From: Terrimonas_B sp041743125
GTDB taxonomy: Bacteria > Bacteroidota > Bacteroidia > Chitinophagales > Chitinophagaceae
Reading direction: 5' to 3'
DNA length: 21,518 nucleotides
Assembly: GCA_041743125.1 (NCBI GenBank)
Contig: JBGTNK010000080.1
Location: 1 to 21,518 of the forward strand
The position numbers and the translations under genes were made by a program. This document shows, piece after piece, positions 1 through 6,404 of the stretch (positions within the stretch are counted from its first letter, which is position 1; each line of letters starts with the position of its first letter). The notes under the pieces were generated by a model. It did not search any database and was not told where the DNA came from. It saw nothing but the letters and a program-made list of their open reading frames with translations.

Positions 1-453
1 TTCTACAATTGAGGCATCTACTAATTTGCCTTTGTGTACTATGATCCCGTCTTTGTCTAACTGCTTATCGAGATAGCTGAATAATTTCTCTACCATACCA
101 CCGGCAGTGAGTTTATCCCGGAATAGCCAAATCGTTTTGGCATCCGGTACCGGATCGTTAATACCCAGCCCTAAAAAACGCATAAAACTCAAACGGTCTA
201 ATATGGCATACTCTATTGTATCATCGCTCAGGTTATAATAACGCTGCAGAATAAGCACTTTAAACATCAGCACATAATCATATGCCGGACGGCCCCCTTT
301 ACTACGGTCAACTTCCTTATCAAAAAATTGCCGGAGAGGTTGGCGGAAAAATTCAAAATCAATATGACTACTCAACCGTTCTAACGGGTCTTGCTTTTTA
401 CTCAACTTCTCCATCCGTATTTGCTCGTCAAATAATCCTCTTGCTTTGGACAT
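1..453 (-). CDS. IS5-family transposase, N-terminal part (cut by window edge)
   Basis: Reading leftward from the ATG at 453, an open frame of 151 codons runs off position 1 without a stop. It begins MSKARGLFDEQIRMEKL and contains GGRPAYDYVLMFKVLILQRYYNLSD (quoted in part: the GRP..D...MFK.L.LQ..Y.LSD pattern), the hallmark of the DUF772 N-terminal domain of IS5-type DDE transposases. The visible part ends in LVDASIVE, where the first catalytic Asp of the DDE triad sits in this family (about residue 146). The rest of the catalytic domain lies outside the window, so I cannot tell whether the element is intact. It cuts and reinserts its own element DNA. A candidate terminal repeat lies 57-74 bases upstream of the ATG, which is a normal distance for such elements. 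It is convergent with nothing visible and lies just downstream of the aminopeptidase gene. Confidence 0.88.
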   Translation of the reverse strand, partial: MSKARGLFDEQIRMEKLSKKQDPLERLSSHIDFEFFRQPLRQFFDKEVDRSKGGRPAYDYVLMFKVLILQRYYNLSDDTIEYAILDRLSFMRFLGLGINDPVPDAKTIWLFRDKLTAGGMVEKLFSYLDKQLDKDGIIVHKGKLVDASIVE

Positions 454-509
454 GATTATTGTTTTTATCTCAGACAACTGTTTACGCTAAAACATTGCTT
501 CGTAACTTA

Positions 510-527
510 GGTTTTTTAGAGATGCCC
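510..527 (-). repeat. Candidate terminal inverted repeat of the IS5-family element
   Basis: On the minus strand the sequence GGGCATCTCTAAAAAACC lies 57 to 74 bases upstream of the transposase start, where the left end of an IS5-type element is expected. The partner repeat would be beyond the left window edge, so neither the pairing nor the target-site duplication can be checked here. The position and G-rich outer end are the only support. Confidence 0.35.
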
Positions 528-622
528 TTCATATAAAGCCAACGAACAGGTAGCGTTGAATTTAAAGGAACGCTGTTATAAAATTTAACTTGCTTTGTTG
601 CCGTGTTGTTTTGAAAATAGTA

Positions 623-2107
623 TCAGAATCCCTTCTTTTGACCTGATTTTAAAGGAGGCAGTTTATAATTGTCCAGCAGGCTCTTTTCTGCGATCATTTT
701 TTCTATATCCTCAATACTGCGCGGGGCAAAATGCGACAGCAACTCATAACCGGTTTCTGTTACCAGTGCATCATCTTCAATCCGAACAGCTATGCTCCAC
801 CATTTTTTATCGCAGTCACTTCCTTCAGGAATATAGATGCCAGGTTCAACCGTCATTACCATATTTTTTTTCATAATGCCATAATTGCCACGATCATGAA
901 CGTCTAGTCCGATATGATGGCCTAATCCGTGCGGATAATATTTTCCTGATTCAGATCTTTCTTTGATAATTCCAAGTTTTATTAATCCGTCGGCAATAGT
1001 GTTACGGGCGGCTTCTTCGGCATCTTTCCATTTCGATCCGTTCTTCAATGTTTTAAAAGCAGCTTCCTGTGCATCGTACACCAGTTGATAAATATTTTTT
1101 TCTTCAGGAGAAAATTTACCGTTGGCCGGAATAGTGCGGGTAACATCAGCGGTGTATCCATGGTATTCGGCTCCAACATCCATTAAAAGAAGAGAGTTAC
1201 CTATCCTTGTTTTACTATTCTCCATATAATGCAGAACACATCCGTTTTCACCGGCACCTATGATGGAGCCATAACCCACCCCCTCAGCTCCGTACTTTTT
1301 ATGTACGAACTCGTGCAGGCCTTGTATCTCCAGTTCACTCATATCAGGACGTACTACTTTCATCACTTCATTTTGCCCGATGCAGGAAATCTCCACCGCT
1401 TTCCTTAACAACAACAATTCTTCCGATGTTTTTATTTCCCGCAGGGATGCGGTTATCTGGTAATAAACCTGGTTATCATATCTATTATCTTTTGAATAAT
1501 CAGAAGGTATGTTTGCTTTTTCTCTGAATTGCTGCAGGAGGTCAAACAGGTCAGCTCTATTCATTTTGTTATCTCCAATATCCTCAGGAATTTTTGGAAA
1601 AATAACCTTATCAAATTTTGAAAAGTCAATTGGAAATCCGGCAAACTCATTTCCATCAAAAGCCATACGGAATCCCAGTTTACCTTTTGCCCCTTCCGTT
1701 CCCAATCTTCTCCCGGTCCATTGCTCAGCCTTTGCATTTCTTTGTTGCACAAATAATAATTCATTGTATTTATTCCCTGCTTCATCTGCCTGGTCACTTT
1801 TAAAAACCAACAAAAGTGAATGAGGTTCCTTATAGCCGCTGAAATAATACATATCCGGGTTTTGATGATAGAAATAATCCACATCGTTGGAGTAATTACG
1901 TTCCGGATAGGCGAATACAACTACTACGGAGTTTTCGGGCATTATGCTGCGAAGGGCATCTCTGCGGCCCGCATGAAATTCTTTCGTCAAGTAATCTTTT
2001 GGAAGGTCATTTTCCGAGGTTGCGGGTGCCGGCTGTGCAAAGGATAAAAAGCTTATCCACACACCTAAGAAAATAAAAGTCATTCTTTTAAATATATAAA
2101 CAGGCAT
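623..2107 (-). CDS. pepP: Secreted Xaa-Pro aminopeptidase (aminopeptidase P, M24B)
   Basis: A 494-residue metallopeptidase that removes the N-terminal residue from peptides with proline in second position. Residues 1-25 form a signal peptide (basic KR at 7-8, hydrophobic core, FAQ cleavage region), so it should act in the periplasm. Residues about 40-200 match the aminopeptidase P N-terminal domain and 230-460 the pita-bread catalytic domain. All five metal ligands are visible: D310 and D321 (MDVGAEYHGYTADVT), H397 (HGLGHHIG), E421 (VEPGIY) and E444 (RIED). The family assignment is firm; the exact paralogue is not. M9 (2083) is a possible alternative start: a terminator hairpin plus T7 directly precedes the ATG at 2107. 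However, starting at M9 would drop the basic n-region of the signal peptide, so M1 is preferred. Confidence 0.92.
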   Translation of the reverse strand: MPVYIFKRMTFIFLGVWISFLSFAQPAPATSENDLPKDYLTKEFHAGRRDALRSIMPENSVVVVFAYPERNYSNDVDYFYHQNPDMYYFSGYKEPHSLLLVFKSDQADEAGNKYNELLFVQQRNAKAEQWTGRRLGTEGAKGKLGFRMAFDGNEFAGFPIDFSKFDKVIFPKIPEDIGDNKMNRADLFDLLQQFREKANIPSDYSKDNRYDNQVYYQITASLREIKTSEELLLLRKAVEISCIGQNEVMKVVRPDMSELEIQGLHEFVHKKYGAEGVGYGSIIGAGENGCVLHYMENSKTRIGNSLLLMDVGAEYHGYTADVTRTIPANGKFSPEEKNIYQLVYDAQEAAFKTLKNGSKWKDAEEAARNTIADGLIKLGIIKERSESGKYYPHGLGHHIGLDVHDRGNYGIMKKNMVMTVEPGIYIPEGSDCDKKWWSIAVRIEDDALVTETGYELLSHFAPRSIEDIEKMIAEKSLLDNYKLPPLKSGQKKGF

Positions 2108-2153
2108 AAAAAAAGTGATTAGGTTGGATTAAAAGTAATCCATACTAATCACT
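2108..2153 (-). terminator. Hairpin terminator ending at the pepP start codon
   Basis: The outer arms pair over 9 bp (2114-2122 with 2145-2153, core GTGATTAG/CTAATCAC) and an inner 6-bp stem (2126-2131 with 2136-2141, GGATTA/TAATCC) closes a four-base loop. On the minus strand the hairpin is followed by T7 (2114-2108), then at once by the ATG of pepP. It fits an intrinsic terminator for the small acidic gene upstream, and would separate that gene from pepP unless read through. Confidence 0.7.
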
Positions 2154-2182
2154 GTGTAAAAAGAATTACATAAAAGGTTTAC

Positions 2183-2446
2183 CTATTCGTCGTCCTCTTC
2201 GTAGTAGGCATCTTCACTGCTGTAATGTTCTTCCCATTGCTTTACAGCCTCATCATTCAGGCATTCAACAATATCGAACAAACCCGCTTTTTTTTGTTTC
2301 CATTCTGTCAGGGTCGGGTCTTCAAACCGCTGAATAAAAACGCATTGATCCGTTTCTACTACTACTTTTATAAGTACAATTGGTGAATCACCTTTTTCTT
2401 TTACCAGGTAATAACATCCCGTTTCCAATAAGTCGTACGTGTACAT
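2183..2446 (-). CDS. Small acidic protein of unknown function
   Basis: An 87-residue protein I do not recognise. It begins MYTYDLLETGCYYLVKEKGD and ends in an acidic tail (SSEDAYYEEDDE). It has no signal peptide, membrane segment or cysteine motif, so it is probably cytosolic. The alternation of hydrophobic residues in positions 10-45 suggests a small beta-rich fold. It has one of the few clear Shine-Dalgarno sequences in the window (GGGAGG, four bases before the ATG), which supports it being translated. A terminator hairpin lies 30 bases past its stop, before pepP on the same strand, so it is probably its own transcription unit. No function can be assigned from sequence alone. Confidence 0.7.
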   Translation of the reverse strand: MYTYDLLETGCYYLVKEKGDSPIVLIKVVVETDQCVFIQRFEDPTLTEWKQKKAGLFDIVECLNDEAVKQWEEHYSSEDAYYEEDDE

Positions 2447-2546
2447 GCTGCCTCCCTTTTTTATTTTGTTCTTAATTAAATTATTTGCTCTCCTGTTCGG
2501 TCATATGCCCCATTAAAAAGCCTGATAAACTTTTTTAAACTACCTA

Positions 2547-2729
2547 ATGCAGTTGGATATGGGAGAATTTAAGTGTGGGTTAGCGTGTGAAGACAAAATT
2601 AAGGATTTGAAGCAGAGGGGTGGATCAAAAAGTAAATTTTACCAAAAATTAATTGCCAGGTTAGATCAAAAACCTGGTGTTCAGGCACATATAAAAAACA
2701 GGAGGCATTTTTCACAAATCGATTTTTAA
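2547..2729 (+). CDS. Doubtful 60-residue ORF
   Basis: A 60-codon frame beginning MQLDMGEFKCGLACEDKIKD, rich in Lys, Arg and Gln. It has no recognisable motif, no Shine-Dalgarno sequence and no TAnnTTTG element directly upstream, although few genes here have one. The composition resembles a small basic protein but could be chance in a 1-kb stretch with few constraints. I list it because nothing else occupies this stretch; it may not be a gene. Confidence 0.2.
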   Translation: MQLDMGEFKCGLACEDKIKDLKQRGGSKSKFYQKLIARLDQKPGVQAHIKNRRHFSQIDF

Positions 2730-2949
2730 ATGACTAATTATCAGATCATTGTGTGCTTTAAGTGGGATTAAAGTTAAATGGGATCCACCTATTAGCATTT
2801 TGGGAGGAAAACAAATGCCCAAATTAGCTTTAAAGTGGGCCAGATCCTGAAAAATGAATTAACCAGATAAACCATTCCTTCCTATTTCCCCAATTAAAAA
2901 GTCGGGTACGAAAGTTCCTATCATTCTTCAAGGAAGAATAATTTCCCAT

Positions 2950-3174
2950 TTATAATGGTTCAGCGCAAAAAAAATACCGTCCCCGTTTTGGATGGGGTGG
3001 TAGTAAGTAACGAGTAAAAATTATTACCCATACATCAATCTTTTTTTTGCATTCTTTCTTTAATTCTTTCTTTTGTTGTTTTTCAACAGGTTGTTTTTCC
3101 TGAGTGCGATTCTGAAGACTGGCGTATGCAAAAGCGGCCACGCCACCGGCCAATGCGAGGATACTCTTCCTCAA
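2950..3174 (-). CDS. Doubtful small membrane-anchored or exported protein, TTG start
   Basis: A 74-codon frame with a believable N-terminus: MRKSILALAGGVAAFAYASL is a basic n-region plus hydrophobic segment, then a charged stretch rich in Lys, Glu and Gln (to about residue 47). This resembles the short membrane-anchored proteins common in Bacteroidota. The start would have to be TTG, as there is no in-frame ATG nearby. The C-terminal 25 residues (VWVIIFTRYLLPPHPKRGRYFF) look unlike a natural tail and may come from a frameshift or decay. Function unknown. Confidence 0.3.
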   Translation of the reverse strand: MRKSILALAGGVAAFAYASLQNRTQEKQPVEKQQKKELKKECKKKIDVWVIIFTRYLLPPHPKRGRYFFCAEPL

Positions 3175-3414
3175 AGAAGAAGCGTTGCTATCAATTATTC
3201 TTTGAGCAACGGAAACTATTTTACAAGAGTAACAGAAGAGATATATTCAATCAAGTATCGCAAGCAGCAAATGCAAATTTTACAGTTACAACGTTATTAA
3301 GTTAGATTGGTAATGTTATTAAAAAAGGCCAATTGATACTTAAAAAATCTGCTTGTTTGAACTGGTATTTGGAATATTAGGGTATGCTTTTGAATTATAG
3401 TTATGGCATTGTAA

Positions 3415-3437
3415 GCAAGTTGGCAAACTTGGCAAGG
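3415..3437 (+). repeat. Left arm of imperfect inverted repeat around the lipoprotein gene
   Basis: This 23-base arm (GCAAGTTGG at its start, with TTGGCAA occurring twice at a period of 9) matches the reverse complement of 4168-4190 at 19 of 23 positions. It lies 59 bases past the stop of the lipoprotein gene. It could be an element end, a protein-binding site or chance. Confidence 0.45.
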
Positions 3438-3496
3438 GGTGTTTTATAATGTAAGAACTCACTCTTAGTGAATTTGGGAAATGAATTTTCTTTTTA

Positions 3497-4054
3497 CTAC
3501 CTTCTAAAACTATATACCTGAAACGTACCGTCAGTTATAGTTATGGTTTTGTTCTCTTTATTTTTCAGTGTGAGGTTAAACGTGCCATCTGCATCACAAA
3601 CATCATATAATATAGTACTGCTTGTAAAAATATCATATTCCTTTTTTTTGTAACAATTTCTATAAGTTATATTATAGGAACCACTTTGATAAAGATATAC
3701 CATTAAAGAATCTATTGGAAACCCTGATACTGAGAGTTGGCAGTTTGTATTCACCTGAACATAAAGCCCGTTGGCTTGGGGGGCAAAATAAGCACAATTA
3801 GTATAAGGGTAATGAATTGTTCCATTAAATATGTCAGGTCGGTTAATGTAAATACCATTGGTTGCTGTCCATTCCGAATTTCCTTCCTTGAAGGGGAGTA
3901 TATATTTATTTCCGTTGTAACTAAAACTAAACTTACTGTCAAATGGAGAATGTTTTTGGGTAGCATTCTTTTTGCAAGCAATTACCCCAACAAATACACA
4001 TACGAAGAGATGTAGATAAAAAATAGAAATAGTCGGAGTTTTATCTTTTTTCAT
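3497..4054 (-). CDS. Predicted lipoprotein of unknown function
   Basis: A 185-residue protein with a type II signal: basic start MKKDKTP, hydrophobic core at 9-24 and the lipobox VIAC with the lipidated cysteine at 27, followed by KKN. It should be anchored in the outer or inner membrane after cleavage. The mature part is rich in Asn, Tyr, Ser and Thr and ends in a repeated beta pattern (DGTFNLTL, DGTFQVYSF), suggesting a small beta-sandwich. Four further cysteines (in TNCAYF, NTNCQL, YRNCYK and YDVCDA) could form disulfides. I know no family name for it. AT content is high and it is isolated, bracketed by 23-bp imperfect inverted repeats and next to an integrase remnant, so it may be accessory cargo. 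No clear promoter or terminator is visible. Confidence 0.75.
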   Translation of the reverse strand: MKKDKTPTISIFYLHLFVCVFVGVIACKKNATQKHSPFDSKFSFSYNGNKYILPFKEGNSEWTATNGIYINRPDIFNGTIHYPYTNCAYFAPQANGLYVQVNTNCQLSVSGFPIDSLMVYLYQSGSYNITYRNCYKKKEYDIFTSSTILYDVCDADGTFNLTLKNKENKTITITDGTFQVYSFRR

Positions 4055-4508
4055 TATTAAGAATTGACTAGTAATTTACTAATACTTTTCTACACAACAA
4101 TGACAGCAACATCTTGGAGTATTTAAGCCTTATTAAGTAATAACACAGTTATAAACACAAAACAAAGGCTTGCCAACCTTTCCAACTTGCCATTTATGTA
4201 ATGTAGATGTATACTTAGGTTGAAATCGTTTGCTTACTCTGTTGGCTGTAGTTTATTTTTCGTTATAATAGTTTTCTTTATTAAGCATTATTTTTTCAAA
4301 CAAATGACCCAAGAGAGAATGAACACTGGTTGATGCAAAAAAGAAAGAAGTCATAAAAAAAACTCCCCCTTTAAGATCGAAAATGTTTGTTAAAAGGAAT
4401 GTGCCTGAAATTTTTTTAACACATCAGCAGAATTTAAACTTACATAATTTAATAGAGATCCAATCAAAAATCATGTTGCACTAAAGAGAAATCTTTCGCC
4501 AATTGATC
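4055..4508. other. Noncoding stretch between lipoprotein and integrase remnant
   Basis: About 450 bases without a supported gene. It contains the right arm of the inverted repeat (4168-4190). On the minus strand it also has a GGGGGAG motif eight bases before an ATG that opens a 33-codon frame ending near 4260; this frame includes LLGH and ENYY, loosely like the end of a tyrosine recombinase. The match is too weak to call a gene. The stretch otherwise seems to be the site where the integrase lost its catalytic half. Confidence 0.45.
4168..4190 (-). repeat. Right arm of imperfect inverted repeat around the lipoprotein gene
   Basis: Its reverse complement begins GCAAGTTGG and agrees with 3415-3437 at 19 of 23 positions. 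Similarity continues loosely outside the core (GTTTTATAA against GTTTTGTGTTTATAA). It lies 113 bases upstream of the lipoprotein start. Confidence 0.45.
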
Positions 4509-5282
4509 TCATATATATTTGATCGTTTCGGTGCAGATGTCCTTAAAGTTTATCCCATTAACAAGAAAGCTAAAGAACCAAAAATCCCTTGCCTTGTCTT
4601 TTGGTGAATTCGCAAGTATATCATAATAATACAGGGCTGTAACTTCTTCCTTTGAAAGTGATTTCTTGATATTCTGTCCCATTGATATCTGATATTTTCT
4701 CTTGCCAAAAGGATATTGTTCCCGTTTTATTACGCCGTCCTCAATAGCCTTATTTATCAATGTTCGTAATGAACGTAGGTATATGCCAATTGTGGAAAGT
4801 GTTCTTTTACGTTTCAGCATCCCATCTTCATACTCATGCAAAAATGTAGGAGTAATGCAGTCAAATTGTAAGTGAGCCTTATATGCCAATAACGAACGGC
4901 TGGCATTAGAATAAGATTCTGCTGTACTGGCCCTTCCTTCCTTGTTCAATTGCATTACATAGTTGTTAAATGCTTCTTCTACCCGGAAATACTTTTGTTC
5001 TTTATGCAGGTAAAGGGATTCAAACTTTTGGAAACTGAATTCTCCGATTTCTTTTATAAGGCTATCTATTTCGTCAGTTATCTGGATGGTCTTAGCCCTG
5101 ATTTTCTTAAGCTGACTATTAGAACTTGTGGAATTTACTTTTTGCCAATCCTCTTTTGTAACGTCAATGCCAATACCGTAATAACGTCTTTCATTTTGGT
5201 AGGATACACGAAGTTTTAAGGGATAGGTTTTGTCGGATTTTTCACGTCTTTTGTCAAGGTAAATGACAGTCAAAAATTTCAT
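4509..5282 (-). pseudogene. Tyrosine recombinase (integrase) truncated before the catalytic domain
   Basis: A 257-residue frame matching the N-terminal half of Bacteroidota phage-type integrases. Residues about 1-85 fit the arm DNA-binding domain (FLTVIYLDKRREKSDKTYPLKLRVSY, YYGIGIDVTKEDW), 110-200 the SAM-like core-binding domain (FNNYVMQLNKEG, LRSLRTLINKAIEDG). The frame enters the catalytic domain (FSFLVNGINFKDIC) and stops eight residues later. The Arg, His-x-x-Arg and Tyr residues needed for strand exchange are missing; family members usually have about 400 residues. It is therefore almost surely inactive in integration, though a DNA-binding remnant could persist. It starts 135 bases from the tRNA-Lys gene, with direct repeats in front of it. 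Whether the loss is a frameshift or a deletion is unclear. Confidence 0.85.
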
Positions 5283-5291
5283 GGTTTGAAA

Positions 5292-5312
5292 ATTTGCTAC
5301 ACTATTTGCTAC
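5292..5312 (-). repeat. Tandem GTAGCAAAT repeats upstream of the integrase
   Basis: Two exact 9-base copies, GTAGCAAAT on the minus strand (5292-5300 and 5304-5312), sit 10 bases upstream of the integrase ATG with a period of 12. They resemble arm-type sites bound by the N-terminal domain of such integrases, or sites for self-regulation. This role is inferred. Confidence 0.45.
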
Positions 5313-5329
5313 GCTTTACCTATAAAGCG
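5312..5329. repeat. Palindrome next to the integrase repeats
   Basis: CGCTTTA-CCTA-TAAAGCG forms a 7-bp perfect stem with a four-base loop. It adjoins the GTAGCAAAT repeats and has no T tract, so it reads more like an operator or recombination site than a terminator. Confidence 0.4.
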
Positions 5330-5416
5330 GGCAGTTTGAATGTGTTCTAACGAAACAATTTTGTAAAAAAGGTATAAAAATGGGCAAAAACTGGCAAATT
5401 TGCACTCTTAACACCC

Positions 5417-5490
5417 GACTCCCTAGCTCAGTTGGTTAGAGCTACTGACTCTTAATCAGTAGGTCCTGGGTTCGAGCCCCAGGGGGGTCA
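5417..5490 (+). tRNA. tRNA-Lys (anticodon CTT)
   Basis: A 74-base cloverleaf. The acceptor stem GACTCCC pairs with GGGGGTC (one T-G wobble) with discriminator A at 5490. The D arm is CTAGCTCAGTTGGTTAGAGC; the anticodon stem ACTGA/TCAGT encloses the loop CTCTTAA, giving anticodon CTT, which reads AAG as lysine. The T stem CTGGG/CCCAG encloses TTCGAGC. CCA is not encoded. A terminator follows four bases later. An integrase remnant lies just upstream, as often at tRNA genes, but I find no duplicate of the tRNA 3' end in the window that would mark an attachment site. Confidence 0.96.
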
Positions 5491-5494
5491 CCCG

Positions 5495-5526
5495 GCTTCA
5501 TCAGGTGATGGAGCTTTTTTATTTTT
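5495..5526 (+). terminator. Intrinsic terminator of tRNA-Lys
   Basis: GCTTCATC (5495-5502) pairs with GATGGAGC (5507-5514), 8 bp with one T-G wobble and loop AGGT, followed by T6, A, T5. It ends 15 bases before the ydcF-like ATG, leaving almost no room for a separate promoter. Confidence 0.85.
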
Positions 5527-5541
5527 AAATATTCTCTTTAC

Positions 5542-6195
5542 ATGCTTACAAAAGAAGTTTTATTTCTTGCCAGGAAATTATGGGATTATCACCATATGCA
5601 TCACGATTTGGAAAAAGCAGATTGTGTACTGGCTTTGGGAAGTCACGACTTGCGGGTAGCTGACCGGGCTGCAGAACTTTACCTCGAGGGATGGGCGCCG
5701 TGGTTGATCCTGTCCGGCGGTTTGGGAAATTTTACCCAGGACATGTGGACGGAAAAAGAAGCGGATAAATTTGCCGCCATCGCTTTAAAAAAAGGAGTGC
5801 CGGCCGATGCCATCCTGGTTGAAAATAAATCAACCAATACTGGAGAGAATATTTTATTTACACAAAATTTGTTGAAGGAGAAGAGCCTCCATCCGCAACA
5901 TTTCATCGTGGTGCAAAAACCCTATATGGAAAGAAGGAGCTATGCTACCTTTAAAAAACACTGGCCAGGAAAAAAGCTCATCGTTACCTCTCCTCAAATT
6001 GGTTTTGATGAATATTCTACAGATGAAATACCTATGGAGAAAGTGATCAATATTATGGCCGGCGACCTGCAACGAATTAAATTATATCCTGAAAAAGGTT
6101 TTCAAATTTACCAGCATATACCCGTTGAAATATGGGATGCTTATGAGAGACTGGTGGAATTGGGATTTGATCAGCATTTGGTAAAGGATATATAA
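5542..6195 (+). CDS. ydcF: YdcF-like protein (DUF218 / ElyC-SanA-YdcF family)
   Basis: A 217-residue protein of the DUF218 fold. Seen motifs: ADCVLALGSHD (26-36), LILSGG (55-60), VENKSTNTGEN (93-103), VVQKPYMERRSYATF (123-137) and, near the end, a tail IMAGDLQRIKLYPEKGFQIYQHIPVEIWDAY that closely parallels E. coli YdcF, which is reported to bind S-adenosylmethionine. There is no signal peptide or membrane helix, unlike ElyC or SanA, so it is probably cytosolic like YdcF. Its biochemical role is not established for the family. The ATG lies 15 bases after the T tract of the tRNA terminator, so it may depend on read-through or on a promoter I cannot see. Confidence 0.85.
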   Translation: MLTKEVLFLARKLWDYHHMHHDLEKADCVLALGSHDLRVADRAAELYLEGWAPWLILSGGLGNFTQDMWTEKEADKFAAIALKKGVPADAILVENKSTNTGENILFTQNLLKEKSLHPQHFIVVQKPYMERRSYATFKKHWPGKKLIVTSPQIGFDEYSTDEIPMEKVINIMAGDLQRIKLYPEKGFQIYQHIPVEIWDAYERLVELGFDQHLVKDI

Positions 6196-6210
6196 ACACT
6201 GGTATAAATG

Positions 6211-6272
6211 TGGAATTGTGATAAAGGAGCCGAACGAATTCGATTATCAAGCTTCCTTTAAAATAAATTCCA
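6211..6272. repeat. 62-bp imperfect inverted repeat
   Basis: Outer arms TGGAATT/AATTCCA (6211-6217, 6266-6272) and inner arms TAAAGGA-GC/GC-T-TCCTTTA (6222-6230, 6251-6260) pair around a 20-base centre that itself has the palindrome CGAATTCG (6235-6242). There is no T tract on either strand, so it is not a standard terminator. It lies 16 bases past the ydcF-like stop and may shield the 3' end of that mRNA. Confidence 0.5.
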
Positions 6273-6404
6273 CCAAAAAAATATAACTTCAATTCCAATT
6301 TTGGTAGCCCGTATTTAACCAATCATGATTTTGGATGGTCTTTATAAATGGTAAGCTTTATTTTTCAATGATGGAAAATCTCATCCACATTTAAACGACT
6401 TTTT

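Larger units (their letters stand above)
2447..3496. other. Gene-poor AT-rich stretch, possibly decayed
   Basis: About 1 kb without a convincing gene. It holds two doubtful small ORFs (listed separately), a 7-bp hairpin ATTCTTC-AAG-GAAGAAT near 2931-2947 with no clear T tract, and loose repeats of a TAAAGTxxATGGGATCC-like string around 2770-2850. The left arm of the inverted repeat that brackets the neighbouring lipoprotein is at 3415-3437. I see no tRNA, terminator of known genes or CRISPR-like repeat. Its position beside an integrase remnant makes a decayed insertion region plausible. Confidence 0.5.

Noticed and set aside
595..876. Plus-strand frames lying over pepP, the histidine kinase, ftsK and kdsA
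   Set aside because: They overlap genes with clear catalytic motifs on the correct frame and show no recognisable protein features themselves.
2880..3010. Short hairpins (ATTCTTC/GAAGAAT, CCATT/AATGG) as CRISPR-like or terminator structures
   Set aside because: They are single, short, unrelated to each other and without T tracts or spacer periodicity.
4258..4350. A 33-codon minus-strand frame with GGGGGAG before its ATG, containing LLGH and ENYY, possibly the C-terminal end of the integrase
   Set aside because: LGH-to-Tyr spacing and surrounding residues do not fit well, the His-x-x-Arg box is absent, and short matches of this kind arise by chance.
5470..5490. tRNA-Lys 3' end as an integrase attachment site
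   Set aside because: No second copy of the tRNA 3' end is visible in the window, and the integrase lies on the 5' side of the tRNA, opposite to the usual arrangement.
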